Counted from the stretch's first letter, positions 15,538 through 23,579 are shown. The stretch is 38,598 bases of DNA from Bacteroides sp. (GCA_017621035.1 JAGATY010000047.1:1-38598), one strand, 5' to 3'. Numbers and translations: made by a program. The notes: generated from the sequence alone by a model not told the origin.

Positions 15538-16122
15538 ATGTCGTTGGTTCTCTACATATTAGTGGCAGTTGCGATAGCATTGGTTGCAAATCTTTTGTGG
15601 ATTTATTGTGATTTTAGGAAATACAAGAAGCGTTTCCGCATTCTTTTGCTTCCCATTCTTTTGATTTCTTATACTGATAGTTTATCGGCACAGTATATTG
15701 ACCATGACTGTAAAGTCAGCTTCCGCTGGTATGATAATCAACGAGGAGAGCTGAAGTATCAAAGCAATGAACTTACTTATCACTTCATCCCGAATGAGAA
15801 AGAGTGGGAAATCATCATCAAAAACAACTCTGAGGAAGAGGCGAAGATTAACTGGAAGCACACACAGCTTATCATCAACGGACGGAATTGTGAGATTGCC
15901 ATCACTCCGAAGAACGGTGAGGGCGATGTGGTGAGTGTGAAAAGTCAAGAAGAAGCCAGTTGCCGCATACAGCTTGCAGCAGACAAAAAGAACAAGAAGA
16001 TTTATGACCGGAAGGATATCCGCAAGGGAAATCGGAAATCCATCAGCCTGATTCTGGCCACCGGAACCAACAAACAACCGAAATTCTTTCACACATTCGA
16101 CTTTGTTGTTACTGTCAACTGA
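15538..16122 (+). CDS. Membrane-anchored orphan protein (194 aa), function unknown
   Basis: Not recognised. It has two hydrophobic stretches at the N-terminus: residues 3-24 (LVLYILVAVAIALVANLLWIYC), then KYKKRF and residues 34-45 followed by SYTDSLSAQ, which looks like a second signal sequence. The soluble part (about 52-194) is beta-rich and highly charged (KEWEIIIKNNSEEEAKINWKHTQLIINGRNCEIAI), resembling an extracytoplasmic immunoglobulin-like or structural domain. It ends at a strong shared terminator (16189-16245). No in-frame ATG lies between the two hydrophobic stretches, so the double N-terminus appears real. Divergent from the ECF sigma operon; a functional link is speculative. Confidence 0.65.
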   Translation: MSLVLYILVAVAIALVANLLWIYCDFRKYKKRFRILLLPILLISYTDSLSAQYIDHDCKVSFRWYDNQRGELKYQSNELTYHFIPNEKEWEIIIKNNSEEEAKINWKHTQLIINGRNCEIAITPKNGEGDVVSVKSQEEASCRIQLAADKKNKKIYDRKDIRKGNRKSISLILATGTNKQPKFFHTFDFVVTVN

Positions 16123-16188
16123 GTCGTTTCACGATTTAATAAAACAGGTTACGCTAGTAGCCAAATATGGGTCAAGCTGGTTAGGAGA

Positions 16189-16245
16189 ACTAAAGCAATA
16201 CGAAAAAGGAGGGCTTTCACACCCTCCCTATCCGATTGCTTTAGT
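16189..16245. terminator. Bidirectional terminator between convergent genes
   Basis: An 11-bp perfect stem ACTAAAGCAAT (16189-16199) / ATTGCTTTAGT (16235-16245) encloses a second stem GGAGGG (16208-16213) / CCCTCC (16222-16227). TTCATTTTT follows on the plus strand. It lies between the converging 15538 gene and the YeiH gene. Confidence 0.8.
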
Positions 16246-16268
16246 TCATTTTTATGCGGAGCAAACGC

Positions 16269-17234
16269 TTATCCCCAATAGATGTACCCCAGCGTACTCA
16301 GGCTGATTACTATCCAAAGCAGCACACCTTGAATAAGAGGCTTGATGCCGACCGTGCGAAGTACATCCTTCGACAGAGAGGCACCAATGAAGAAGAGCGT
16401 TATCGTGAGTGACTTCCGTGCTAGTCCGTTGATGAACATACCTATCTGTGCACCCGTCTCTGTGCTACTCAGCACATACGTATTGAATACCATGGCCACC
16501 ACAAACCAGAGGATGAACCAGGGAATACTGATTTTCTGTCCCTTGCTCTTGAAGATGAACGACGTGGCTAATGCCAACGGAATAATCCAGAGTGCGCGTG
16601 TCAGCTTGATGGTGGTAGCTACTTGCAATGCCTCTTCGCCATAGGCAGCACCGGCTCCTACTACCGAGCTGGTGTCGTGGATAGCAATGGCTGCCCAAGT
16701 ACCGAACTGCTGCTGTGTCATATCCAGCGCATGACCGATGACGGGGAAAATGAACAAGGCGATGGCATTCAGTATGAAGATGGTGCCCAGTGCTACAGAC
16801 ATCTCCGCATCGCGAGCCTTAATACAGGGGCCTACCGCTGCAATGGCACTACCGCCACAGATAGCTGTGCCCGAACTGATGAGGTACGACGTGTTTCTGT
16901 CCACCTTCAGCAGTTTGCGACCAATAAGCCAACCGATAAGCATAGTACCTGCCACCGAGACGATGGTGAACATCATTCCTTCCTTACCCGACTGTAGCGA
17001 GGCTTGCAGATTCATACCGAAACCCAATCCAATCACCGAGTATTGCAGCAGTTTCTTGGAACATTTCTTATTAAACTTAGGATATGCCTGGCCGAATAGC
17101 AGAGCAAAAGCCAAGCCGAGAAACAGAGCCACCGGCGGAGTGACCCACGAAGATATTGCCTCAGCCCCGGGCACATAGTCCAGCAACAGGCAAACCGTAA
17201 GTCCCACAAGCAGGGCGAGATAAAGCTTTTTCAT
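16269..17234 (-). CDS. YeiH family (UPF0324) putative sulfate/anion exporter
   Basis: 321 residues with about ten hydrophobic segments. Family marks are ALFLGLAFALLFG (about 36-48), LQYSVIGLGFGMNL (63-76), the highly conserved SSGTAICGGSAIAAVGP (about 120-136) and TWAAIAIHDTSSVVGAGAAYG (about 179-199). The family is annotated as putative sulfate exporters (PSE), with experimental support for few members, so substrate is uncertain. Inner-membrane location. The start at 17234 sits next to TGATTTATGATTT repeats that occupy the upstream region; no clear TAnnTTTG box is seen there, so the promoter is unclear. Confidence 0.85.
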   Translation of the reverse strand: MKKLYLALLVGLTVCLLLDYVPGAEAISSWVTPPVALFLGLAFALLFGQAYPKFNKKCSKKLLQYSVIGLGFGMNLQASLQSGKEGMMFTIVSVAGTMLIGWLIGRKLLKVDRNTSYLISSGTAICGGSAIAAVGPCIKARDAEMSVALGTIFILNAIALFIFPVIGHALDMTQQQFGTWAAIAIHDTSSVVGAGAAYGEEALQVATTIKLTRALWIIPLALATSFIFKSKGQKISIPWFILWFVVAMVFNTYVLSSTETGAQIGMFINGLARKSLTITLFFIGASLSKDVLRTVGIKPLIQGVLLWIVISLSTLGYIYWG

Positions 17235-17236
17235 TG

Positions 17237-17266
17237 ATTTCTGATTTTTGATTTATGATTTATGAT
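17237..17266. repeat. TGATTT(A)T short repeat cluster
   Basis: TGATTTCTGATTTTTGATT followed by TATGATTTATGATTC: four to five copies of a TGATTT unit. The same unit recurs at 38147-38177 and, inverted, at 38553-38598. Confidence 0.7.
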
Positions 17267-17275
17267 TCGCTACCA

Positions 17276-17340
17276 CCGCACATCCACTCCCCTCTCTTGG
17301 GAGGGGTTGGGGGGCCAGGGGGTTGGGGAGGGTTCAGGAG
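17276..17340. repeat. G-rich/C-rich intergenic repeat
   Basis: CCCCTCTCTTGGGAGGGG forms a short hairpin (CCCCTC/GAGGGG), followed by runs of G (GGGGGG, GGGGG) up to 17330. It resembles the GC-rich element at 18014-18074 (AAAGCCCCCTCA twice, then CCTCCCGAGGGGGAG). It may be a dispersed Bacteroidetes intergenic repeat, and the hairpin could also terminate transcripts. Confidence 0.5.
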
Positions 17341-17358
17341 TTGTAGAGAGGCCTTTTT

Positions 17359-17964
17359 TTATTTCATCTCCTCCGCCCCTACTCCAAACGCTTTGAGCAG
17401 CGAGAAGGTGACAAAGTCTGTGCGGAACTTCCACTCCTGCGAGGGTTGCGACAGGGCAAAGTAGAACACCTTGCGGCACTCTTCGGCATCTTTCTCCTCC
17501 AACAGTTTGGTGAGTTCTCGCTCCATCTTCTGCCCGTACTCAGGATGGAAAGGAAGCAGGGCGAGGCATTGCACGTCGGCCGAGTCTTGTGCCAGCGTCA
17601 TCAGGTCAAGGAAGAGTTCTTCGCGAGTGGCAATGTCAGCGGGAGTGACGCAAGAGAACTGAAACTCTCCCAGCGGTGTGCGGCAGGCCATGCCGTTGAG
17701 GCTCGGTAAGTCGTTGGGCTGACAGCCGTTGAGGCGATGGGTGTCGGCCTCATGCACCAACAGCACCTGCACTTCGTTGTCGGCTCCACGCAGACCGGCA
17801 TCCAGCGCCAGGTAGGTGAGCCAGGTAGGCAGATCCAACTCAGGCAGCTCGCGTCCCAGTCGTTCTCCCAACACCTTGCGCGATGTGGCTGCAATCTCGT
17901 TGATAAACGTCACGTCAATCAGCAGTACGTTTGGTTGAAACTTTATTTTTTCGTCCATAGTCAT
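17359..17964 (-). CDS. Conserved Bacteroidales cytosolic protein (201 aa), function unknown
   Basis: Predicted from ATG 17964: MTMDEKIKFQPNVLLIDVTFINEIAATSRKVLGERLGREL and so on, ending KAFGVGAEEMK. No signal peptide or membrane helix. It has alternating strands and helices (LLIDVTFIN; WLTYLALDAGLRG; EVQVLLVHEAD; FSCVTPADIATREELFLDLMTLA; VQCLALLPFHPEYGQKMERELTKLL), suggesting an alpha/beta domain. I suspect a Bacteroidales-specific DUF (possibly DUF6621) but cannot confirm. The longer reading from 18015 crosses the -7 box TACCTTTG (17985-17992), so 17964 (or 17958) is preferred. Monocistronic by appearance. Confidence 0.65.
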   Translation of the reverse strand: MTMDEKIKFQPNVLLIDVTFINEIAATSRKVLGERLGRELPELDLPTWLTYLALDAGLRGADNEVQVLLVHEADTHRLNGCQPNDLPSLNGMACRTPLGEFQFSCVTPADIATREELFLDLMTLAQDSADVQCLALLPFHPEYGQKMERELTKLLEEKDAEECRKVFYFALSQPSQEWKFRTDFVTFSLLKAFGVGAEEMK

Positions 17965-17984
17965 CGTTGTTTTTTCTATGGCCG

Positions 17985-17992
17985 CAAAGGTA
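17985..17992 (-). promoter_or_regulatory. -7 promoter box for the 201-aa orphan
   Basis: On the minus strand TACCTTTG fits TAnnTTTG and places transcription start about 15 nt before ATG 17964. It decides against the upstream start at 18015. Confidence 0.55.
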
Positions 17993-18013
17993 CGGATTAT
18001 AATTGGGACGGGC

Positions 18014-18074
18014 AACCCAAAGCCCCCTCAAGCCTCCCCGAAAGCCCCCTCAACTCCTCCCGAGGGGGAGCTTT
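18014..18074. repeat. GC-rich intergenic repeat with duplicated AAAGCCCCCTCA
   Basis: AAAGCCCCCTCA occurs twice within 30 bp, followed by the hairpin-forming CTCCTCCCGAGGGGGAG. Together with 17276-17340 it brackets the 201-aa orphan gene. Confidence 0.55.
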
Positions 18075-18162
18075 AGATAGCCTGTTTTTGTTGATATTTT
18101 TAACCAAATGCAAAGAAACCGTAAATCACTGATTATAAAACGATTGGTTTAAGGCCATACAT

Positions 18163-18250
18163 TAGGGGTGTCAATGCGCTACATCGAGGGTGTCAATGTG
18201 CTACATCGGGAGTGTCAATGTGCTACATCGGGAGTGCCAATGTAGTACCT
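18163..18250. repeat. Exact 22-bp tandem array (four units)
   Basis: The unit GTGTCAATGTGCTACATCGG recurs with TCAATG (CCAATG in the last) at 18171, 18193, 18215 and 18237: exactly 22 bp each step. Units differ by one to a few bases; the last decays to CCAATGTAGTACC. Each holds the dyad ATGT-GCT-ACAT. No ORF crosses it convincingly. It lies downstream of the channel gene (minus). Confidence 0.9.
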
Positions 18251-18278
18251 TTTCCAGACTGTAATATTATTTCTTAAC

Positions 18279-19007
18279 TCAATCGTTCTTCAGATTGAAG
18301 TGTGCTTTGCGGGCTTGGTTTCGCCGTTCCACGAGGTTGGTGACGTAGACGGTGAAGATGGGAAACATCATCATACCCAAGGCGGCCAGCAGTACGGAGA
18401 GTATCTGACCGGTGACGGTGGTGGCAATGATGTTGCTGCCCACGGTGGTGGCGTCCATAAATGCCCACCAGAGGGCATCGCCATATTGTTTCACCAGAGG
18501 ATTGGCACCCATCTCTGCCAAGTAGAAGGCAAGGCTGGAGAAGTAAATCATAGCCAGTAACATGGAGATGTAGGTAAAGAGCAGTCCGGAGATGCGGTTG
18601 TAGGTCATCCATCCCACCACAATGGCCAGCGCATAGCCTCCTCTAATCAGAGGAATGAAACGCAGGAGGTAGGTGGCCTCGGAAGAGAAGGTTAAACCCA
18701 GATACTGAATGATGTTCAGGTAGGGAATGGAGACCAGCAGAAAGATGAAGTGGGTGGAGAGGTAGTGCCTTTTATCGGCAGCCAGGCGCCACTCAATCAG
18801 GAAATCAATCAGGAAGAGGATGCAGACGCAGAGCTGCACGTTCATGTAGACGGTCTGCGTATAGAAGGGGATGCCTTTGAAGGTATCCACGGAAATAAAT
18901 ATCACCAACAGCAATGAGAGAAACAACACCAGCAGATGTAACACTCCTCGGAGACCTCTACGCTGCATAAATGTGGCGGAAGTAGCATTTGTTTTCATGA
19001 CAATCAT
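18279..19007 (-). CDS. Voltage-gated-like ion channel family protein with atypical selectivity filter
   Basis: 242 residues with six hydrophobic segments and a pore loop, the layout of the VIC/potassium-channel superfamily. An S4-like stretch is TYLLRFIPLIRGGYAL (112-127, only two Arg). The pore helix QYGDALWWAFMDATTVGSNIIATT (174-197) aligns with the K+ channel pore, but the canonical TVGYGD is replaced by TVGSNI (188-193), so the second Gly-Tyr-Gly part is lost. Inner membrane. Ion selectivity cannot be assigned. An alternative start is Met4 (18998). No partner gene adjoins it, and a 22-bp repeat array follows its end. Confidence 0.75.
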   Translation of the reverse strand: MIVMKTNATSATFMQRRGLRGVLHLLVLFLSLLLVIFISVDTFKGIPFYTQTVYMNVQLCVCILFLIDFLIEWRLAADKRHYLSTHFIFLLVSIPYLNIIQYLGLTFSSEATYLLRFIPLIRGGYALAIVVGWMTYNRISGLLFTYISMLLAMIYFSSLAFYLAEMGANPLVKQYGDALWWAFMDATTVGSNIIATTVTGQILSVLLAALGMMMFPIFTVYVTNLVERRNQARKAHFNLKND

Positions 19008-19072
19008 CTTTTAACAGGTTATACAAATCAATGTATCAACCAGTAAACGAGAGTCGCTCGGGAATGTTTGTT

Positions 19073-19155
19073 GCGGGAAGTTAAGAAGAAGTCAAAGAAG
19101 TTAAGAAGTTAAAGGAGTTAAGTAGGCCAGGAGTTAAGGGGAAGAAGGAAGGGAG
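19073..19155. repeat. GAAGTTAA-type purine-rich repeats
   Basis: GAAGTTAAGAAG recurs at about 19076 and 19101, with further variants AAGGAGTTAAG and AGGAGTTAAGG up to 19139. This simple repeat fills most of the 260-bp gap before the sigma operon; nothing coding is seen. Confidence 0.6.
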
Positions 19156-19172
19156 TTTTCGGGAAATATCTC

Positions 19173-19180
19173 TACTTTTG
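19173..19180 (+). promoter_or_regulatory. -7 promoter box of the second sigma-factor operon
   Basis: TACTTTTG fits TAnnTTTG. It lies about 90 bp before the sigma gene, and no convincing -33 element is seen. Confidence 0.45.
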
Positions 19181-19267
19181 CAGCAGAAAAGTCGGGAGGT
19201 GTGATTTATGGACAACAGAACCGACTAATGGAAGAAACGTAACCAAACAGATAGCGTGACAGCAGCA

Positions 19268-19756
19268 ATGGAGAGTAACGAACAGGAATTCATCGGCATG
19301 ATACGTGAGTATGAGCGCGTCATCTACAAGGTGTGCTACCTCTACACCACGCCCAACGCCTCGCTGGAAGACCTCTATCAGGAAGTCATTCTCAACCTCT
19401 GGCGTGCCTATCCTAACTTTCGGCAGGAGTGCAAACGCTCCACGTGGGTGTATCGCATTGCACTGAACACCTGCATCAGTTTCCTCCGCAAAGAGAAAAA
19501 CATGCCGGAGATTGTCGCCCTGACGCTAGAAGCCGACCGTGTGGAGGAAAACGATGAAACACAAGTCATGCTACGACAACTCTACCAACTGATAAACAGA
19601 TTGGGACAACTGGAGAAGTCCATCATCCTGCTCTATCTGGAAGAGAAAAGTTATGAGGAGATTGCCGAAATCACCGGACTGACGGTAACCAACGTGGCTA
19701 CTCGTCTGAGTCGCATCAAAGAGAAGATGCGCAAAATGAAAAAAGAGGATTGCTAA
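19268..19756 (+). CDS. ECF-like RNA polymerase sigma factor
   Basis: 162 residues from ATG 19268 (an upstream GTG at 19256 would add four). Region 2 (about 7-70): EFIGMIREYERVIYKVCYLYT and LEDLYQEVILNLWRAYPNFRQECKRSTWVYRIALNTCISFLR, a full sigma2 pattern. Region 4 (about 105-155): LGQLEKSIILLYLEEKSYEEIAEITGLTVTNVATRLSRIKEKMRK. It is followed after 29 bp by a membrane protein that probably acts as its regulator, then by a metallophosphoesterase. Not closely similar by eye to the sigma factor at 14877, so probably not a recent duplicate. Confidence 0.87.
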   Translation: MESNEQEFIGMIREYERVIYKVCYLYTTPNASLEDLYQEVILNLWRAYPNFRQECKRSTWVYRIALNTCISFLRKEKNMPEIVALTLEADRVEENDETQVMLRQLYQLINRLGQLEKSIILLYLEEKSYEEIAEITGLTVTNVATRLSRIKEKMRKMKKEDC

Positions 19757-19785
19757 ACTGAAGTAACACCTATTATATTATATAT

Positions 19786-20412
19786 ATGGAACTGGACGAA
19801 TTAAAGAAATCGTGGAAGGCACTGGACCAACGACTGCAACAAGAACCGGTAGCAGACGAACGGAAAGTGGAAGAATTGATTCGACACTATAAAGCCGACA
19901 CCGGCACCGGACTTCGCAAACTGCTGGGCGTGCACAGATTCAACCTCTGGCTGGGAGGCAGCATTGCTGTTCTGTGTCTGATAGGAGGCATTGTAGGATG
20001 TCTCTACATCGAAGAGGACACCTTGCGCAACAAGCTGATGGCTACACTGACGTTTGTACTCATCTCCATCTTGTTTACCGGAGCGTGGGACTACCGCACC
20101 TATCTTTGGATTCGCAACACGCGGGTAGATAGCATGAGCGTCAGTCAGGTAAGCCTTCGCATGACCCGACTTCGCAAGTGGATTCGTAACGAAGTGATAG
20201 GGGTGGCCATATGGTGTTTGGCCTACACACTCTTTGATTTCTTCCTCTACGAAGGGTATCTGGCCTCAGTCACCCGACAAATTGCTTACTTCGCCCTCTG
20301 CTTGGTATTGGATGTCGCCATCATCGGATACTTCTACCGTCGCTTCGTCTATCGCCATCTGAACAACATTAAAGCTAACATTGAAGAGCTAAAAGAAATA
20401 TGCTGCGAATAA
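19786..20412 (+). CDS. Four-helix membrane protein, probable regulator of the adjacent sigma factor
   Basis: 208 residues. The cytosolic N-terminus MELDELKKSWKALDQRLQ (1-18) with a later KVEELIRHYK is a pattern I know from Bacteroidetes proteins encoded right after sigma factors. About four transmembrane segments follow: 54-73 (LWLGGSIAVLCLIGGIVGCL), 85-100 (LTFVLISILFTGA), 140-156 and 165-185. The C-terminal helix (190-208) is basic and acidic mixed. Topology and position suggest an anti-sigma role; no domain name is certain. It overlaps the start of the next gene by 13 nt. Confidence 0.65.
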   Translation: MELDELKKSWKALDQRLQQEPVADERKVEELIRHYKADTGTGLRKLLGVHRFNLWLGGSIAVLCLIGGIVGCLYIEEDTLRNKLMATLTFVLISILFTGAWDYRTYLWIRNTRVDSMSVSQVSLRMTRLRKWIRNEVIGVAIWCLAYTLFDFFLYEGYLASVTRQIAYFALCLVLDVAIIGYFYRRFVYRHLNNIKANIEELKEICCE

Positions 20413-21569
20413 CCCTTATTGTGGTAGCCGCACTGCTGCTACCCGACCTTTACATCTACTTCTGCCACGTGACGCATAGCACGAAAAAACGTCTGTGGCG
20501 CGCACTCTATTGGTTACCCACCCTGTTATTACTAACCATTTTCGGCTACTACCTCGGCATGAGTGGAGAAAACACACTGGCACACCATACGGTAGGCATC
20601 GGGCGACTGGCCATTGCCGTCATCTTGTTTGCCACTTCCAAGTTGGCCTTCATGCTCTGCTCACTGATTGGCCTCATCATTCACATGCTATTTTCTGCCT
20701 GTCCGCGCAAACCGTTCAATCTTTTGGGCGGTGTAGTGGGTGGCATCATCTTCGGCTGTACACTCTATGGGGCTACCATCGGTGTGACCAACTTTCAGGT
20801 AAACGAAGTGGAGTATTGCTCCGACCGCATACCGGCAGGATTCGATGGCTATCGCATCCTACAACTCTCAGACATCCATATCGGTAGCTGGAGTAAAGAG
20901 GGGCACACCATACAACGACTAGTCAAACTGGCCAACGAACAACAGGCTGACGTCATTCTCTTCACGGGTGACCTGGTAAACCAACGCAGTAGCGAATTGG
21001 AAGGCTTTACAGAAGCTCTCTCCCACCTCACCGCACCTGACGGAGTGTTCTCAGTATTAGGTAATCACGACTATGGAGACTACTATCGCTGGCCTACCGA
21101 AGCTGACAAAGCAAACAATCTGGAACGCTTAAAACAGTTGCAAGCCGACATGGGATGGAAGCTGCTGAACAACAGTCACATTTTCCTCCATCATCAGGGT
21201 GACAGCATAGCCCTCATCGGAGTGGAAAACGATGGAGAGCCTCCCTTCTCCCAGCATGCCGAATTGGCCAAGGCTAAGCAGGGAACAGAGGAGAACTTCA
21301 GTATCTTGCTTAGTCACAACCCTACACACTGGCGTCGTGAAGTGTTGCCGGAAAGTAACATCGACCTAATGCTGGCCGGACACACCCACGCTATGCAAAG
21401 CGTCCTCTTCGGTCGCTCGCTGGCAGAACTGAAGTACCCGGAATGGCGAGGTTTCTATTATGAAGGCAAGCGTGCACTCTATGTCAACATCGGTATCGGT
21501 TACGTGGGACTTCCTTTCCGCTTTGGTGCTAATCCGGAGCTAACCGTCATCACGTTACGCAAAAAATAA
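20400..21569 (+). CDS. Membrane-anchored metallophosphoesterase (YkuE-like)
   Basis: 389 residues. The N-terminal third has four hydrophobic segments (about 5-22, 37-53, 66-98, 108-128). The calcineurin-like phosphoesterase domain then shows all metal motifs: LSDIHIGSW (156-164), FTGDLVN (188-194), LGNHDYG (220-226), LLSHNP (about 303-308) and LAGHTHAMQ (about 324-332). Related proteins act on UDP-diacylglucosamine, membrane lipids or phosphodiesters; the real substrate is unknown. It overlaps the upstream membrane-protein gene by 13 nt, so it is part of the sigma-factor operon and may be among its outputs. Confidence 0.88.
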   Translation: MLRITLIVVAALLLPDLYIYFCHVTHSTKKRLWRALYWLPTLLLLTIFGYYLGMSGENTLAHHTVGIGRLAIAVILFATSKLAFMLCSLIGLIIHMLFSACPRKPFNLLGGVVGGIIFGCTLYGATIGVTNFQVNEVEYCSDRIPAGFDGYRILQLSDIHIGSWSKEGHTIQRLVKLANEQQADVILFTGDLVNQRSSELEGFTEALSHLTAPDGVFSVLGNHDYGDYYRWPTEADKANNLERLKQLQADMGWKLLNNSHIFLHHQGDSIALIGVENDGEPPFSQHAELAKAKQGTEENFSILLSHNPTHWRREVLPESNIDLMLAGHTHAMQSVLFGRSLAELKYPEWRGFYYEGKRALYVNIGIGYVGLPFRFGANPELTVITLRKK

Positions 21570-21601
21570 AGGCCACCGAGTGATGTTTTCCGATTTATGT
21601 C

Positions 21602-21609
21602 TATCTTTG
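21602..21609 (+). promoter_or_regulatory. -7 promoter box for alkaline phosphatase
   Basis: TATCTTTG, about 25 bp before the ATG at 21635; a -33 match is not clear. Confidence 0.5.
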
Positions 21610-21634
21610 CGCTTGGCTTTAAAAAACTATCATC

Positions 21635-22813
21635 ATGAAAAACTACAGACTTACCCTATTGGGTCTCTTATCTCTGCTACTAGCCTCGTGCACCACGCAG
21701 GAAACTAAAGTAAAGAACGTGATTTATCTGATTGGTGACGGCATGGGATTCGGTGCCGTTTCATCTTTGTTATTATCAGAAGACTCTTTGACCGGTTTCG
21801 AACTAGCCCCCGTCATCGGTCTCTCTGAAACCTGCTCGGCTAACAACTACGTGACAGACTCACCCGCCGGTGGAACAGCTCTTGCTTGTGGAAAACGTAC
21901 CAAGAATGGATATTTAGGTGTGGACCCTGACGGAAATCCCATGACTAGCATCATGAAGAAAGCACAAGCTCTGGGTAAGAAAAGCGGTATTGTGGTCAAC
22001 ACCGTACTGACCGAAGCCACCCCGGCAGCCTTCTATGCCGGTGTAACCAACCGCTCGCAAAGCTATAAGATTGCCGAACAATTTACTGAAAGCAATGTGG
22101 ATGTAGCCATCGGATCCGGCCTGAGTGCTTTCATCAATCGTCCCGACTCTGTGGACCTAACTGCTACCCTCATCGACAAAGGCTACGACGTCTATCTGGA
22201 TTGGAAAGCCGTACTGAATAGTACCTCCGATAAGTTTGTCGGTATTCTTCCGATGAACGATGTACACCGTCGTAACAAATCAAGGAACAGAACTGCCGGA
22301 GCAGCAGATGGTGCCGAGGTTTGCTTGGCCGCAAAGTTGGCTGCCTCGAATGAATCAACAACAGATACTACCCGCCTTTCCGAACCAACTCTCTATCTGG
22401 AAAAAGCCACAGCCAAGGCATTAGAAGTTCTGACTCAGAAGAGTGATGAAAAAGGTTTCTTCCTCATGATTGAAAGTGCCATCATCGATGGTTACGGACA
22501 CAACAATGATTCAGAAGGAATGATTGAGGAGATGCAAGAGTTCAACCGTACCCTGAAAGTGGTAGTAGACTATGTGAACAAACACCCGGAAACCTTGTTA
22601 GTTGTAGTAGCCGACCACGAAACCGGTGGCACCAGCGTTTCCTATAAGAGCTTCGAAGTGGGAGAAAAAGTTCCTGTTCAACTCTCGTTCAGCACTAAAG
22701 GACATAGTGGAACCGTTGTTCCCATCTTTGCATACGGAGCAGGAGCAGAAGCATTTGGCGGCATCATGAAGAACATCGACCTTCCTGCTAAAATCGAAGA
22801 ACTTATCCACTAA
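21635..22813 (+). CDS. Alkaline phosphatase lipoprotein
   Basis: 392 residues. The signal peptide has lipobox LLASC (Cys19). The alkaline-phosphatase core has IGDGMG (33-38, metal-binding Asp35), DSPAGGTALACGKRTKNG (75-92) with nucleophile Ser76, ESAIIDGYGHNND (about 279-291) and ADHETGG (about 328-334) with metal His. The residues after the lipidated Cys (TTQETK) are only weakly acidic, so periplasmic or surface location is open. It hydrolyses phosphate monoesters in the envelope. It is followed after 12 bp by an acyltransferase gene. No Pho-box can be judged from the sequence. Confidence 0.9.
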   Translation: MKNYRLTLLGLLSLLLASCTTQETKVKNVIYLIGDGMGFGAVSSLLLSEDSLTGFELAPVIGLSETCSANNYVTDSPAGGTALACGKRTKNGYLGVDPDGNPMTSIMKKAQALGKKSGIVVNTVLTEATPAAFYAGVTNRSQSYKIAEQFTESNVDVAIGSGLSAFINRPDSVDLTATLIDKGYDVYLDWKAVLNSTSDKFVGILPMNDVHRRNKSRNRTAGAADGAEVCLAAKLAASNESTTDTTRLSEPTLYLEKATAKALEVLTQKSDEKGFFLMIESAIIDGYGHNNDSEGMIEEMQEFNRTLKVVVDYVNKHPETLLVVVADHETGGTSVSYKSFEVGEKVPVQLSFSTKGHSGTVVPIFAYGAGAEAFGGIMKNIDLPAKIEELIH

Positions 22814-22825
22814 ACAAACAGTTTT

Positions 22826-23548
22826 ATGAAGATACTTTATGGCATTTACCAAGTATGTTTCGCACTCCCCATCCTATTGGTGCTAACCATACTTACGGCA
22901 ATAGTAACAATTATCGGTTCCCTCATCGGGGGAGCACACATTTGGGGATATTATCCGGGAAAGATTTGGTCACAACTCATCTGTGTGTTTCTACTGATTC
23001 CGGTCAAGATTCAGGGACGCGAAAAGTTACATAAACACACCTCTTATGTTTTCGCCCCCAACCATCAAGGAGCCTTTGACATCTTTCTGATTTATGGCTT
23101 CATCGGAAGAAACTTCAAATGGATGATGAAGAAGAGTTTGCGAAAAATTCCTTTCGTTGGGAAAGCATGCGAGAGTGCCGGACACATCTTCGTGGATAGA
23201 AGCAACCCCAAAGGAATCTTGGCTACCATGAAGCAGGCACAATCATCATTAGTCAACGGTGTATCTTTAGTTGTGTTTCCTGAAGGACGTCGTACCGTAA
23301 CCGGAAAGTTGGGAGAGTTCAAGCGTGGTGCGTTTCTATTAGCCGATGACTTACAATTACCGGTGGTACCTGTCACCATTACCGGCTCGTTTGAAATACT
23401 TCCACGTACAGGCAAATGGATTCAATGGCATCCCATGACACTGATCATCCACGACCCCATTCAGCCCAAAGGAAAAGGTGATGAAAACATCAAAGCCGTA
23501 ATGCAAGAGACCTATGCCGCTGTAGCAAGCGGATTGAACAATCCATAA
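22826..23548 (+). CDS. plsC: 1-acyl-sn-glycerol-3-phosphate acyltransferase
   Basis: 240 residues. An N-terminal hydrophobic region (7-35) anchors it in the inner membrane. Acyltransferase motifs: NHQGAFD (79-85; catalytic His80/Asp85 in HX4D), GHIFVDRSNPKG (119-130) and VVFPEGRRTVTG (149-160, EGTR-like), then the VPVTITGS motif (about 181-188). It makes phosphatidic acid from lysophosphatidic acid in phospholipid synthesis. Twelve base pairs downstream of the alkaline phosphatase, so perhaps co-transcribed; convergent with tilS. Confidence 0.9.
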   Translation: MKILYGIYQVCFALPILLVLTILTAIVTIIGSLIGGAHIWGYYPGKIWSQLICVFLLIPVKIQGREKLHKHTSYVFAPNHQGAFDIFLIYGFIGRNFKWMMKKSLRKIPFVGKACESAGHIFVDRSNPKGILATMKQAQSSLVNGVSLVVFPEGRRTVTGKLGEFKRGAFLLADDLQLPVVPVTITGSFEILPRTGKWIQWHPMTLIIHDPIQPKGKGDENIKAVMQETYAAVASGLNNP

Positions 23549-23579
23549 AAGGAACAGAAGATTCCCAGATGCAGAAGGA

